This document shows, one piece after another, positions 25,813-35,058 of a DNA stretch of 64,000 bases. Below the pieces are notes generated by a model. The model had not been told where the DNA came from, did not search any database, and was given only the letters and a program-made list of their open reading frames with translations. Numbering within the stretch: the stretch's first letter is position 1; each line of letters opens with the position of its first letter. The translations under genes were made by a program, and so were the position numbers. Source of the stretch: an uncultured Opitutia bacterium (lineage in GTDB: Bacteria; Verrucomicrobiota; Verrucomicrobiia; Opitutales; Puniceicoccaceae); contig CAJXLM010000005.1 of assembly GCA_913056175.1 (NCBI GenBank), positions 1 through 64,000 of the forward strand, read 5' to 3'.

Positions 25813-26604
25813 ATGACGACTGAGTATGCCCAGCTGACCTGGGAGGAGGTGCGCGCCGCGGACAAGGACCGCGTGATCCTTCTCAATGTATCGGCCACGG
25901 AGGACCACGGTCCCCATCTCCCCCTCGACACGGATGCAGTGATTGGGCAGGCCATTCTCGAGGGGGTCGCCGAACGTGCTCCCGAGGAGGTCTTTCTCGT
26001 CCCGCCCCTTCCGTACGGACTCAACGAGCACCACAAGGATTTTCCGGGAGTGATCTGGATCCAGCCGGAGACCCTTCTCGCCTTCCTCACCGACATCACC
26101 CACTCCCTCGCCCACCACGGATTCCGGAGGATCCTGCTGCTCAATTCCCATGGCTCCAACCACCCGGTGCTCGATCTGGCCGCCCGGAAAACGGTCATCG
26201 AGAGCGAGGTGATCTGTGTGGCGGCCTCGTACTGGAACCTCTGCAAGGACCGCCTCCGTTCGCTGCGCCGTTCCTCTCCCGGGGGCATCGCCCATGCCGG
26301 AGAAATGGAAACCGCCCTCTACGCGCACCTCCACCCCGACCGTGTGCACTGGGAACGGGCCGTCGACCGCAACCTGCACCGACCCGCCAGCCGTTTCTTT
26401 CACTTGGACCTCACCGAGGGCGGCGGGCGGGCAATGCTGATGCGCTGGTGGTCGGAGGAGTCACCGGATGGCACCATGGGGGAACCGACCCAAGCCGATC
26501 CCGCGACCGGACAACAGTTCCTCGAGGCTGCGGTGGAGGCTACCACGGCCCTTGTGCGGGAGATCCGGGCCCTGCCGATCCTTCCCCGCCGGGACCATCA
26601 CTGA
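25813..26604 (+). CDS. creatininase-family amidohydrolase
   Basis: A 263-residue metal-dependent hydrolase. The family's metal ligands are visible: Glu, His and Asp in TEDHGPHLPLDTDAVIG, His in LLNSHGSNHPVL and HAGEMET near residue 160. Relatives open cyclic amides (creatinine) or remove formyl groups from amides in cofactor synthesis. It lies between the binding-protein gene and the permease genes of an ABC transporter, so it probably acts on the imported compound or an early product by breaking an amide or lactam bond. True creatininase is possible, but creatinase or sarcosine oxidase genes are absent. The ATG at 25813 is 62 bases after the binding-protein gene. Confidence 0.85.
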   Translation: MTTEYAQLTWEEVRAADKDRVILLNVSATEDHGPHLPLDTDAVIGQAILEGVAERAPEEVFLVPPLPYGLNEHHKDFPGVIWIQPETLLAFLTDITHSLAHHGFRRILLLNSHGSNHPVLDLAARKTVIESEVICVAASYWNLCKDRLRSLRRSSPGGIAHAGEMETALYAHLHPDRVHWERAVDRNLHRPASRFFHLDLTEGGGRAMLMRWWSEESPDGTMGEPTQADPATGQQFLEAAVEATTALVREIRALPILPRRDHH

Positions 26605-26614
26605 AGGGGCGATC

Positions 26615-27262
26615 ATGGACACGGAACTTCTCCTGCGGGTCTATCCCTTCTTTCTCGAAGCCGCCTGGGTGACGATTCTCCTGTCGCTCTACACGACCCT
26701 CCTCGGTCTCTTCTGCGGCTCTCTCGGAGCCGCCTGTCGGCTTTCCCGGCTACGGTTCCTCCGCACCCTCGGAGTCGCCTATGTCAGTTTCTTCCGGGGC
26801 ACCCCGGCGATTATCCAGCTGTTCCTGCTTTACTTTGGGGGGCCCCAGGTCGGGATCCAGCTCGATGCTTTCGAGGCCGGAGTGATTGGCCTCGGAGTGA
26901 ACATTGGCGCGTACATGACCGAGACCATCCGCGGGGCGATCATTTCCGTGGACAAGGGCCAAGCCGAGGCAGCCCGCACCCTGGGGATGAGCCGGATCCA
27001 GTCCTTTCGCAAGGTCGTCCTCCCGCAGGCCCTCCGGCTGATGATCCGTCCCCTTGGGGTCAACATCAACGCACTCATCAAGGGTACCGCCCTCGTCGCC
27101 ACGATCTCGGTCGTCGAACTCACCTACACGGCCCAGCGCTTCATCGGCTCCACCTACCGCCCCTTTGAAATGTTCCTCCTCGCCGGGGTTCTCTACATGA
27201 TCATCATTTACCTGACGGGGCGCGGGATCGCCTGGCTCGACCGACGGGCCCGGATCGTCTGA
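26615..27262 (+). CDS. polar amino-acid ABC transporter permease (first)
   Basis: A 215-residue inner-membrane permease of the HisM/GlnP type. Hydrophobic segments flank the conserved cytoplasmic loop EAARTLGMSRIQSFRKVVLPQ, here in the form EAARTLGMSRIQ, followed by ALRLMIRPLGVNINALIK. The start SFFRGTPAIIQLFLLYFG carries the RGTP motif of amino-acid permeases. A strong AAGGGG ribosome site precedes ATG 26615. It pairs with the next permease 22 bases downstream to make a heterodimeric channel. Confidence 0.93.
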   Translation: MDTELLLRVYPFFLEAAWVTILLSLYTTLLGLFCGSLGAACRLSRLRFLRTLGVAYVSFFRGTPAIIQLFLLYFGGPQVGIQLDAFEAGVIGLGVNIGAYMTETIRGAIISVDKGQAEAARTLGMSRIQSFRKVVLPQALRLMIRPLGVNINALIKGTALVATISVVELTYTAQRFIGSTYRPFEMFLLAGVLYMIIIYLTGRGIAWLDRRARIV

Positions 27263-27284
27263 GCGTCCGCTCAAGGAGCAAGCC

Positions 27285-27941
27285 ATGGGTCTCGATTTCA
27301 GTGTGGTCCCTCCCTACCTCGACATCATCCTTATCGGGGCGCTCTGGACCGTCGCGCTCACCGTGGGGGCCGGTCTTCTCAGTTTCTTCGGGGGCATTTT
27401 CTTTGCCCTGATTGCGCTCTACACACCCGCGATCCTTCGCCTTCCCTTCCGGGCCTTTGAGTGGCTGTTCATGGGCACTCCGCTGCTCCTCCAGCTCTTC
27501 CTGATCTACTTTGGCCTCGTCCAGATGGGGGTCGATCTTCCCGCTTTCGTGGCGGGCCTCATCGGCCTCGGACTCCACTTCGCCGTCTACAACTCGGAAA
27601 TTATCCAGGCGAGCATCCTTGCCGTCGACAAGGGCCAGATGGAGGCGGCCCGCACCCTTGGCTTCAGCCGTGCACAGGCACTGCGCAAGGTGGTCGTTCC
27701 ACAGGCGGTCCGCGAGGTGGTCCCCCCCATCGGCAACAACATGATCGCCCTCCTCAAGGACTCCGCCCTCGTCTCGGTGATCGGGGTAGGCGAGCTCACG
27801 CTCTCGGCCCAGCTCGCCATCGGGAGGACCTACCGGCCCTTCGAGTTCTATTTGGTCGCCGCCATTCTCTACTACATCGTCAACCTCGGCATGGAGGCCG
27901 TCCTCCGCCGGCTGGAGCGACGCATCCGGCTCGCCCGCTGA
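27285..27941 (+). CDS. polar amino-acid ABC transporter permease (second)
   Basis: A 218-residue permease of the same family as its upstream neighbour. It shows [20 protein letters not shown], where the usual RGTP is MGTP, and the EAA loop [21 protein letters not shown], quoted here in part as [16 protein letters not shown]. Conserved [17 protein letters not shown] follows. The Shine-Dalgarno sequence AAGGAG lies seven bases before ATG 27285. Two distinct permeases in one operon are normal for this importer class. Confidence 0.93.
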   Translation: MGLDFSVVPPYLDIILIGALWTVALTVGAGLLSFFGGIFFALIALYTPAILRLPFRAFEWLFMGTPLLLQLFLIYFGLVQMGVDLPAFVAGLIGLGLHFAVYNSEIIQASILAVDKGQMEAARTLGFSRAQALRKVVVPQAVREVVPPIGNNMIALLKDSALVSVIGVGELTLSAQLAIGRTYRPFEFYLVAAILYYIVNLGMEAVLRRLERRIRLAR

Positions 27942-27961
27942 GCGGGAAACCCCTTCCCAAT

Positions 27962-28729
27962 ATGGAGAAAAACCAACCATTCGTGGAAATCCGCCACGCG
28001 CGGAAGTGCTACGGCGATCTCGAGGTGCTCAAGGACATCAGCCTGACCGTCGACCGGGGCGAGATTGTCGCGATCATCGGACCCTCGGGGTCGGGAAAGA
28101 GCACCCTCCTCCGAGCGATCAACGATCTCGATCCACTCACCTCGGGTGAGGTCTGGCTGGAAGGCACCCTCGTCAACCAGGTCCTTCCCCACCACCGGTA
28201 CGAAAAGCACATCAACCAGGTGCGGCAGGACATCGGCATGGTGTTCCAGCACTTCAATCTCTTCCCGCACCTGACCGTGCGGGGAAACATCACTCTCGCC
28301 CCCCGGATGTTGAAGGGCCTCTCATCCGAGGAGGCCGATCAGCTCGCGGTGGACCAGCTCGAGCGGGTGGGCCTGCTCGACCGCATCGATTTCTATCCCT
28401 CCCGACTGTCCGGCGGACAAAAGCAACGGGTAGCGATCGCCCGCGCCCTCGCCATGAAGCCTAAGGTCATGCTGTTTGACGAGGCCACCTCGGCTCTCGA
28501 TCCCGAGCTCGTCGAGGAAGTGAACCTCGTCATGAAACGGCTCGCCGAGGAACACATGACCATGATCATCGTGACCCACGAGATGGCCTTTGCTGCCTCC
28601 GTGTGCGACCGCGTGATCTTTATGGACCACGGGGTGGCCATCGAATCGGGCCCCCCCGACCGGATCTTCCAGAATCCCACCGAGGAACGGACGCGCGCCT
28701 TCCTCAGCCGCCACCTCCGCAATTCCTGA
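27962..28729 (+). CDS. polar amino-acid ABC transporter ATP-binding protein
   Basis: A 255-residue ATPase that drives the importer. Walker [17 protein letters not shown]-loop [13 protein letters not shown], signature [16 protein letters not shown], Walker [14 protein letters not shown] and the H-loop IIVTHEM are all intact. The Q-loop and the insert after it are typical of GlnQ/HisP-type subunits. The gene starts 20 bases after the second permease gene and ends two bases before the aminotransferase ATG, so translation of the whole block is tightly linked. Confidence 0.95.
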   Translation: MEKNQPFVEIRHARKCYGDLEVLKDISLTVDRGEIVAIIGPSGSGKSTLLRAINDLDPLTSGEVWLEGTLVNQVLPHHRYEKHINQVRQDIGMVFQHFNLFPHLTVRGNITLAPRMLKGLSSEEADQLAVDQLERVGLLDRIDFYPSRLSGGQKQRVAIARALAMKPKVMLFDEATSALDPELVEEVNLVMKRLAEEHMTMIIVTHEMAFAASVCDRVIFMDHGVAIESGPPDRIFQNPTEERTRAFLSRHLRNS

Positions 28730-28731
28730 AC

Positions 28732-30090
28732 ATGGACCCTCCCTCGCACCTCTTCTACCAGACCCGACAGCCACGACCCTTCCTCGACCGGGCAGAGGGC
28801 ATCTACCTGTGGGACACCACGGGGAAGCGCTATCTCGACGGTTCCTCGGGGGCGATCATCTCCAACCTCGGCCATTCCAACCGTGCCGTTCTTGCCAAGA
28901 TGAAAGCCCAGATGGACCGGGCCACCTTTGGCTATCGGCTGCATTTCCGCACGGAAATCTCGGAACGGCTCGCCGACAAACTCGCCAGCCTCATGCCCCC
29001 CGGGCTGGATCGGATCTTTTTTGTCTCCAGTGGATCCGAGGCGGTAGAGACTGCCGAGAAACTGGCACGACAGTTCGTCTGGGCAAGCGGCCAGGAAAAC
29101 CGCTGGAAGATCATTGCGCGGGCTCCGGCCTACCACGGGGCCACCCTCGGTGCTCTCGCCCTCACCGGCGGGCGCAAATTTGCCGAACCGTTCGCACCGC
29201 TCTTCCAGGAGATGCCCCACATCCCCGCGCCCACCTGCTACCTCGACCGTGACTCCCTCTCCACGGAGGAGCGAGGCCTTCGGTACGCGGAAATGCTGCG
29301 GGAACGAATCGAGGAGGAAGGTCCGGAAACGGTCCTTGCCTTCATCATGGAGCCGGTCGGCGGTGCTTCCACCGGAGCCCTCGTCGCCCCGGACAGCTAC
29401 TACCGCCGCATCCGTGAGATCTGTGATGAGTACGGGGTACTGCTCATCTACGACGAGGTGATGTCCGGCGCCGGCCGGACCGGCCGTTTCCTCGCTTGCG
29501 AACACTGGGAGGCCGTCCCGGACCTCATCATCATGTCGAAGGGACTGGGGGCGGGCTACGCTCCCCTCGGGGCGGTGGCGGCTCGCACCGACCTTGTCGG
29601 CACCGTCCTCGACAGCGGAGGCTTTCTCCACGGATTCACCTCCGCGGGCAACCCGCTCTCCTGCGCGGCCGGGCTTGCCGTGATCGAGGAAATGGAGGAA
29701 CACGACATCATTGGCAACGCCGCGGTCATGGGTGCTCTTCTCAAGAAACGATTGAGTGCCCTGCGGGAGCGTTTTCCCTTTATTGGGGATGTCCGCGGGA
29801 AGGGCCTGCTCCTTGCCTTTGAGCTGGTCTCGGACCCCGAATCGCTCACCCCTCTTCCCAAGGAATGGAACGCCTTCACTGAACTGGTGGAGATCGCCTA
29901 TGAACGCGGACTTATCCTCTATGCGCGCCGCACCCGGGGAGGAACCGAGGGCGACCACTTCCTCGTCTGCCCACCGCTGATCATCACCGCCGTGCAGATG
30001 GAAGAGCTGCTCGCCCTGCTCACGGAAAGCCTCGAGATCTTCGCCTCGCGGCACGGACTTCCCGTCTTCCACGATGCCGCTGCCGGATAA
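28732..30090 (+). CDS. class III aminotransferase of the amide-catabolic operon
   Basis: A 452-residue PLP enzyme with SSGSEAVETAEKLARQF, APAYHGATLGALALTGG, EPVGGASTGAL, LIYDEVMSGAGRTGRF and the PLP lysine in IIMSKGLGAGYAPLGAV. The pattern is closer to omega-amino-acid:pyruvate or beta-amino-acid aminotransferases than to GabT. The product would be an oxoacid or semialdehyde. Since the next genes encode a CoA-transferase and a thiolase, a 3-oxoacid produced from a beta-amino acid is an attractive reading, but it is inference. It overlaps the next gene by 17 bases. Confidence 0.88.
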   Translation: MDPPSHLFYQTRQPRPFLDRAEGIYLWDTTGKRYLDGSSGAIISNLGHSNRAVLAKMKAQMDRATFGYRLHFRTEISERLADKLASLMPPGLDRIFFVSSGSEAVETAEKLARQFVWASGQENRWKIIARAPAYHGATLGALALTGGRKFAEPFAPLFQEMPHIPAPTCYLDRDSLSTEERGLRYAEMLRERIEEEGPETVLAFIMEPVGGASTGALVAPDSYYRRIREICDEYGVLLIYDEVMSGAGRTGRFLACEHWEAVPDLIIMSKGLGAGYAPLGAVAARTDLVGTVLDSGGFLHGFTSAGNPLSCAAGLAVIEEMEEHDIIGNAAVMGALLKKRLSALRERFPFIGDVRGKGLLLAFELVSDPESLTPLPKEWNAFTELVEIAYERGLILYARRTRGGTEGDHFLVCPPLIITAVQMEELLALLTESLEIFASRHGLPVFHDAAAG

Positions 30091-30766
30091 GCTCGAAGGG
30101 CTGGAGAGTGCCGTCGCGCGAATTCCGGATGGGGCGGTCCTCCTTGTCGGAGGCTTTGGGGTGCCGGGTACACCCTTCACGCTGTTGCGCGAGCTCGAGC
30201 GGCAGGGACAGCAACAGCTCACCCTCATCAGGAATGACGCCAACGAACCCGGCACCGGGATCGATCGCCTGCTGCGGTCCGGGCAGGTGCGCCGACTGGT
30301 CACCAGTCACATCGGCCTGAATGCGCACGCGATCGAGCGGATGAATGAGGGCAGCCTCGATGTGGAGTTCTGTGCCCAGGGAATTCTCGCCGAGCGTATC
30401 CGGGCCGGAGGCGCGGGGATTCCCGCGATCCTCACCGATGTCGGCCTCGGAACAGAGCTGGCCGCGGGAAAAACCATCGTGGAAGTGGAAGGCCGCCCCC
30501 TCGTCCTCGAGATGGCCCTCCGGGCGGATGTCGCACTCGTCCATGCCGCCACCGCCGACCCTTTTGGGAACCTTACCTACGCTGCCACCGCCCGCAACTT
30601 CAACCCTCCCATGGCGATGGCGGCGGATCGGGTCGTCGCGGAAACCGAGTCACTCGTCGCGCTCGGTGACCTCTCCGCCGAAAATGTGGAAACACCGGGT
30701 AGCTTCGTGGATGCTGTCGTCCCCCTTTCCGCCCTGACCGAAGACTATGGGATCGTCTGCCGCTAG
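30074..30766 (+). CDS. CoA-transferase subunit A (3-oxoacid/acetate type)
   Basis: A 230-residue alpha subunit of a family I CoA-transferase. The CoA-binding motif appears as LLVGGFGVPGTPFTLL, followed by RRLVTSHIGLNAHAIERMNE, GAGIPAILTDVGLGTELAAG and ADVALVHAATADPFGNLTYA. Together with the next gene's product it should move CoA from a donor such as succinyl-CoA or acetyl-CoA to a carboxylic acid. It overlaps the aminotransferase gene by 17 bases and the B-subunit gene by 20, so the three are translationally coupled. Confidence 0.92.
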   Translation: MPLPDKLEGLESAVARIPDGAVLLVGGFGVPGTPFTLLRELERQGQQQLTLIRNDANEPGTGIDRLLRSGQVRRLVTSHIGLNAHAIERMNEGSLDVEFCAQGILAERIRAGGAGIPAILTDVGLGTELAAGKTIVEVEGRPLVLEMALRADVALVHAATADPFGNLTYAATARNFNPPMAMAADRVVAETESLVALGDLSAENVETPGSFVDAVVPLSALTEDYGIVCR

Positions 30767-31421
30767 CCTTGGAAACGCGCGCGAGCGCCTCGTCCGGCGA
30801 GCCGCCCGGGACATCGTGCCGGGATCGGTCGTGAATCTTGGGATCGGCTTGCCCAGCAAGGTCGCGGAATTCCTGCCCGCGGACTTCCCGGTCTGCCTGC
30901 ACACGGAGAACGGATTGACCGGACTCGGACCGGCCGTCCCCCTGGAGGAGGCCGACCGCAACCTCATCGACGCCGGCGGTGCCTATGTAGGAACGGTTGC
31001 GGGCGCGGCGTTCTTCGACAGTGTCACCAGCTTCTCACTCGTCCGGTCCGGGCGGCTGGACCTCTCGATTCTCGGGGCCTTCGAGGTGGCTGCCAACGGG
31101 GACCTCGCCAACTGGAAGATCCCCGGCAAGTTCTCTCCGGGTCCCGGAGGAGCCATCGAGCTCGCCCAGAAAGCGAAGAAGGTGTGCATCGTGACCACCC
31201 ATACGGATCGCCACGGGAATCCCAAACTCCTCCGGCAGTGTACCCTGCCCCGGACGGGAACAGCCTGCGTTGCGCGGGTCTATACGGATCTCGCGGTGAT
31301 TGATGTGACCCCGGCGGGCTTTCTCCTCCGGGAGCGGGCGGAGGGGCGGACGGTGGAGGAAATTCGTGCCGCTACCGGAGCCCCCCTGCAAGTGGCCAAG
31401 GGTCCCCTTCCGGTTTTTTGA
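30747..31421 (+). CDS. CoA-transferase subunit B (3-oxoacid/acetate type)
   Basis: The 224-residue beta subunit carries the catalytic glutamate in CLHTENGLTGLGP, the ENG motif of family I CoA-transferases, after VVNLGIGLPSKVAEFLP. Further along, FFDSVTSFSLVRSGRLDLSILGAFEVAANGDLANW is quoted in part as LSILGAFEVAANGDLANW, a conserved block. It forms an A2B2-type enzyme with the preceding subunit. Substrate cannot be told from sequence; the neighbouring thiolase suggests a 3-oxoacid. Confidence 0.92.
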   Translation: MGSSAASLGNARERLVRRAARDIVPGSVVNLGIGLPSKVAEFLPADFPVCLHTENGLTGLGPAVPLEEADRNLIDAGGAYVGTVAGAAFFDSVTSFSLVRSGRLDLSILGAFEVAANGDLANWKIPGKFSPGPGGAIELAQKAKKVCIVTTHTDRHGNPKLLRQCTLPRTGTACVARVYTDLAVIDVTPAGFLLRERAEGRTVEEIRAATGAPLQVAKGPLPVF

Positions 31422-31427
31422 TCCGCC

Positions 31428-32750
31428 ATGACCGGCCCCCCCCTCGATTCCACCCTTGTCCGCCGCATCCAGCGTGCTGTGGACACCCTTTTCGAGCGCG
31501 AGATTGGCTTCCTCCGCGAGCTGGTTGCCCACCCCTCCACCCGGGGCAGGGAACAGGGAGCCCAGCAATTCATGGCCGAGGCCTTGTCCTCCCGCGGCCT
31601 CGTCGTGGACACCTGGGATCTCGATCTCGCTGAACTCCGCTCCCTTCCCGGCTTTTCCCCGGTGCTGACCGACTACGAAAACGCGCGCAATGTCGTCGGC
31701 ATCCACCACAGCCGAAAGCGGTCGGGACGATCCCTCCTTCTCAACGGCCATGTTGACGTAGTCCCAACCGGACCCGTTTCCATGTGGGACTCCCCCCCCT
31801 TCGAGCCTACGCTCCGCGATGGGTGGTTGTACGGCCGGGGGGCTGGTGACATGAAGGCGGGCCTTGCCTCCAACCTCTTCGCCCTCGACGCGCTCCGCGC
31901 GATCGGTGCCCGGCCTGCGGCCGACCTGTACTACCAGTCCGTGGTCGAGGAAGAGTGCACCGGCAACGGCGCGCTCGCCTGTCTCGCCCGTGGTTACCGG
32001 GCCGATGCAGTCCTCATCCCGGAACCCTTTGGCGAACGCCTTGTACGCGCCCAGCCGGGAGTGCTCTGGTTCCGTATCCATGTCCGGGGGCGGCCGACCC
32101 ATGTGGCGTACGCCGATGCTGGTGCCAACGCCATCGAGGCAATCTTCCCGTTGGTCGAGGCCCTTCACGCACTCGAAGCACGGTGGAACCAACCCGAGCG
32201 CCGCCACCCGGAATACCACGACCAGGACCATCCCCTCCACTTGAACATCGGTACTGTGAAGGGTGGCGACTGGACAAGTATGGTACCGGCCTGGTGCGTC
32301 CTCGAGGCCCGCATGGGTCTCTTTCCGGGGCAGGATCTTCGGGCGGCCCGAGCGGAGATTGAGGAGACCGTCCTAGCTGCCTCCCGGGAAAACTCCTTCC
32401 TGCAGGACAACCCTCCGGAAATCGTGGACCACGGCTTCCATGCCGAGGGCTACGCGCTCGGGGAGGACCAGCGGCCCCTCACCCGGGAGGCCATCAGGAT
32501 TCTCGGCGAGGCCCACCGGGTGGCGAGCGGATCCCCCCTCGAACAGACGGCGATCACCGCGACCACGGACGCGCGGTTTTTTGGCCTCTACGGGGGAATG
32601 CCCACCCTTGTCTATGGGCCCAGGGCAGAAGACATCCACGGCTTCAACGAACGGGTGGAAGTGGAGAGCCTGCGCCGGGTCACCCAGTCGACGGCCCTCT
32701 TCATCGCGGGGTGGTGCGGGCTGGAGGAAGCGGAGGTTCGCCATGCGTGA
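31428..32750 (+). CDS. M20-family metallo-deacylase/peptidase (ArgE/DapE type)
   Basis: A 440-residue zinc hydrolase. Metal-site motifs are LLNGHVDVVPTGP (His and Asp), GRGAGDMKAGLA and SVVEEECTGNG (Glu-Glu), with later ligands near TTDARFFGLYG. The dimerisation domain lies in between. Relatives such as ArgE and DapE remove acyl groups from N-acyl amino acids. In this operon it may free an amino group before transamination or cleave an amide released by the creatininase-like enzyme. It starts six bases after the CoA-transferase B gene and overlaps the thiolase gene by eight bases. Confidence 0.9.
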   Translation: MTGPPLDSTLVRRIQRAVDTLFEREIGFLRELVAHPSTRGREQGAQQFMAEALSSRGLVVDTWDLDLAELRSLPGFSPVLTDYENARNVVGIHHSRKRSGRSLLLNGHVDVVPTGPVSMWDSPPFEPTLRDGWLYGRGAGDMKAGLASNLFALDALRAIGARPAADLYYQSVVEEECTGNGALACLARGYRADAVLIPEPFGERLVRAQPGVLWFRIHVRGRPTHVAYADAGANAIEAIFPLVEALHALEARWNQPERRHPEYHDQDHPLHLNIGTVKGGDWTSMVPAWCVLEARMGLFPGQDLRAARAEIEETVLAASRENSFLQDNPPEIVDHGFHAEGYALGEDQRPLTREAIRILGEAHRVASGSPLEQTAITATTDARFFGLYGGMPTLVYGPRAEDIHGFNERVEVESLRRVTQSTALFIAGWCGLEEAEVRHA

Positions 32751-33918
32751 GGCCGTCATTGTCTCAACGGCCCGCACGCCCATCGGCAAGGCCTACCGTG
32801 GCGCCTTCAACAATATCGAGGTTCCCTTGCTCGGGGCTCAAGCTCTGCGGGAAACCCTGCGGCGCGCGGGGCTGGAAGGCCCGGAAGTCGAAGAAGTCGT
32901 CCTCGGCTCCGCCCTCACCCAGGGCTCCGCGGGGGTCAATCTGGCCCGCCACACGGTGCTCGCCGCTGGACTCCCGGAAACGGTCGCCGCAGCGACCGTT
33001 GACCGCCAGTGCGCCTCTGGATTGGACGCCATCGCAATCGCGGCCCAGCGCATTGTCAGCGGAGGGGTCGAGGTGGCCGTGGCCGGCGGTCTCGACAGCA
33101 TTTCCCTCGTCCAGAACGACCGGTGGAATGACTTTCGCTACCGCACTCCCGGGGTCCCCGAAGACTACTACCTCTCCATGATCGAAACAGCCGAACGGGT
33201 GGCCGCTCGGTATGGGGTGACCCGTGACGCCCAGGATGACTACGCCCTGCAGAGTCAGGCAAGAACGGCCAACGCACAACAGAGGGGACTCCTCGACGAG
33301 GAAATCGTACCGGTGGAAACCGTGCAAATCGTCCTCGACAGGGAAACGGGCCAACGGTCGGAGATGCACCGCCGAGTGGAAAGGGACGAGTGCAACCGAC
33401 CGTCGACGACCGCCGAGGCCCTTGCCGCCCTCCTGCCGGTACAGGGACCCGGGCACACCGTGACCGCGGGCAATGCCTCGCAGCTCTCCGACGGGGCCGC
33501 CGCCTGCGTGCTCCTCTCCGCGGAGGAAGCTCGACGGCGCAGCCTGCAGCCCCTCGGAGCCTTCCGAGGTCTCGCGGTTGTCGGGGTGCCGGCTGCGGAA
33601 ATGGGGATCGGTCCGCTCTACGCAATCCCTCGCCTTCTTGAGCGAACAGGACTCACCCGGGAGCAGATTGGCCTCTGGGAAATCAACGAGGCCTTTGCCG
33701 CACAGCTGTTGCCTTGCCGGGACCAACTCGGCCTCCCTCCCGACCGGCTCAACGTCCTTGGGGGGGCCATTGCATTGGGGCATCCCTACGGAATGAGCGG
33801 CGCGCGCATGGTGGGAACGCTCCTGCGGGAGGGACGACGACGCGGGATTCGCTACGGGGTCGCTTCGCTCTGTGTGGGAGGGGGGCAGGGAGCCGCGGGT
33901 CTCTTCGAAATTTTCTGA
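32743..33918 (+). CDS. thiolase (acetyl-CoA acetyltransferase family)
   Basis: A 391-residue thiolase. The nucleophilic cysteine is in DRQCASGLDAIA, the NEAFA motif in WEINEAFAAQLLP, the GHP histidine in LGGAIALGHPYGMSGARM and the C-terminal cysteine in SLCVGGGQGAAG. The enzyme cleaves a 3-oxoacyl-CoA with CoA to acetyl-CoA and a shortened acyl-CoA, or the reverse. As last gene of the operon it gives the logical end point after CoA activation. The following spacer holds a strong hairpin facing the convergent operon. Confidence 0.92.
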   Translation: MREAVIVSTARTPIGKAYRGAFNNIEVPLLGAQALRETLRRAGLEGPEVEEVVLGSALTQGSAGVNLARHTVLAAGLPETVAAATVDRQCASGLDAIAIAAQRIVSGGVEVAVAGGLDSISLVQNDRWNDFRYRTPGVPEDYYLSMIETAERVAARYGVTRDAQDDYALQSQARTANAQQRGLLDEEIVPVETVQIVLDRETGQRSEMHRRVERDECNRPSTTAEALAALLPVQGPGHTVTAGNASQLSDGAAACVLLSAEEARRRSLQPLGAFRGLAVVGVPAAEMGIGPLYAIPRLLERTGLTREQIGLWEINEAFAAQLLPCRDQLGLPPDRLNVLGGAIALGHPYGMSGARMVGTLLREGRRRGIRYGVASLCVGGGQGAAGLFEIF

Positions 33919-34020
33919 GGACGGGGGCCCGAACCGCCCAGGAATCGGCCGGAGAGTGTCCGTGCCACTCCCGCTTTTTCCGGGATCCCGCTCTCCAAAG
34001 ACTCCGGGAAGACCTCTCCC

Positions 34021-34063
34021 CCGCCGCCGCCCGGGCGGAAGCGATCCCCCCGGGCAGCGGCGG
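34021..34063. terminator. GC-rich hairpin between the two convergent operons
   Basis: CCGCCGCCGCCCGGG (34021-34035) pairs with CCCGGGCAGCGGCGG (34049-34063) with one mismatch and a 13-base loop. It sits in the 165-base gap between the thiolase stop and the PxpC-like stop. No T tract is present on either side, so Rho or another factor may help. Confidence 0.55.
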
Positions 34064-34083
34064 CGAATCCTCGGGGACGAGGA

Positions 34084-35058
34084 CTAGGCGAGGGACTCGC
34101 GGATCCGGGCCAGTTGTGCGCGGCGTTCCTTCCGGGCGGCGAGGGCCTCTTCCATGGTGACGGAGACGAAGCGGACTTCGGCGTTGGGCTGGAGCTGGCC
34201 GATCAGGTCCATGTCCGCGGAGATGACCGCGCCGAGGGTGAAGTAGCCCCCGCCGGAGACGGCATCGCGGTGCAGGACAATCGGCTCGGTCCCGCCCGGG
34301 ACCTGGATGGACCCGTAGGGATAGCAGCCGTCGACGATGTTGGAGGGATCGGAACCGGCCCCGAAGGGTTGTTCCCGCGGCTCGAAGGCGAGCGGCCGGC
34401 CCCCGCGGAAACGGTAGCCCATGCGGTCGGCCTCCGGGGCGACCTTCCAGGTGTCCTCGAAGAAGGAGCGGCCGGCGCCCTCCGTGAGAAGGCGCCAGTA
34501 GAGGCCGGGGAGGACGCGCAACTCCGTGTGGGTGCCGGGCACCCGGCGGAGCTCCTCGGGCAGGTGGCGGCCCTCGGCGGGAGGGTTCGCCCCGGAGGCG
34601 GCCGGGAGCATGTCCCCCGCGGCGAGGGGCCGCCCCTCGATCCCGCCCTGCGCCCCGATCACGTAGGTGCTGCGGCTGCCGAGGTACTGGGGCGTGCGGA
34701 TGCCTCCGGAGACCGCCAGGTACGCCCGGGCCCCCTCCTGGAGGTAGCCGAAGGAGAGGGTCTGGCCGGCCTTCACCCGGAAGGCAGTCCAGCACTCCCG
34801 CTCCTCCCCGTCCACCCGTGGCGGCAGGGTCGCCCCGGTCACGGCGACGGTGGCGTCCGCCTCGAACTCGAGCTGCGGGCCGAGGAAGACGGACTCGAGG
34901 ACCGCCTCGCTTTCCTCGTTGCCGACGAGAAGGTTGGCCGCCCGCGCCGCCATCCGGTCCATGGCCCCGGAAATGGGGATGCCGAGGTGGAAGTACCCCG
35001 GGCGTCCGAGGTCCTGGATGGTGGTGAGCAGTCCGGGATGATTGACCTTAATTCCCAT
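34084..35058 (-). CDS. pxpC: carboxyltransferase-domain protein, PxpC/AHS2 (KipA-like)
   Basis: A 324-residue protein starting MGIKVNHPGLLTTIQDLGRP, the hallmark opening of AHS2/PxpC proteins. It continues with GIPISGAMDRMAARAANLLVGN, LAVSGGI, YVIGAQGG and later GYRFRGGRP, PFGAGSDPSNIVDGCYPYGSIQ (quoted as SNIVDGCYPYGSIQVPGG) and HRDAVSGGGY. In Escherichia-type systems it forms ATP-dependent 5-oxoprolinase with PxpA and PxpB; the same fold is the second half of the urea carboxylase carboxyltransferase domain. It is the last gene of the leftward operon and overlaps the PxpB-like gene by 11 bases. Confidence 0.88.
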   Translation of the reverse strand: MGIKVNHPGLLTTIQDLGRPGYFHLGIPISGAMDRMAARAANLLVGNEESEAVLESVFLGPQLEFEADATVAVTGATLPPRVDGEERECWTAFRVKAGQTLSFGYLQEGARAYLAVSGGIRTPQYLGSRSTYVIGAQGGIEGRPLAAGDMLPAASGANPPAEGRHLPEELRRVPGTHTELRVLPGLYWRLLTEGAGRSFFEDTWKVAPEADRMGYRFRGGRPLAFEPREQPFGAGSDPSNIVDGCYPYGSIQVPGGTEPIVLHRDAVSGGGYFTLGAVISADMDLIGQLQPNAEVRFVSVTMEEALAARKERRAQLARIRESLA

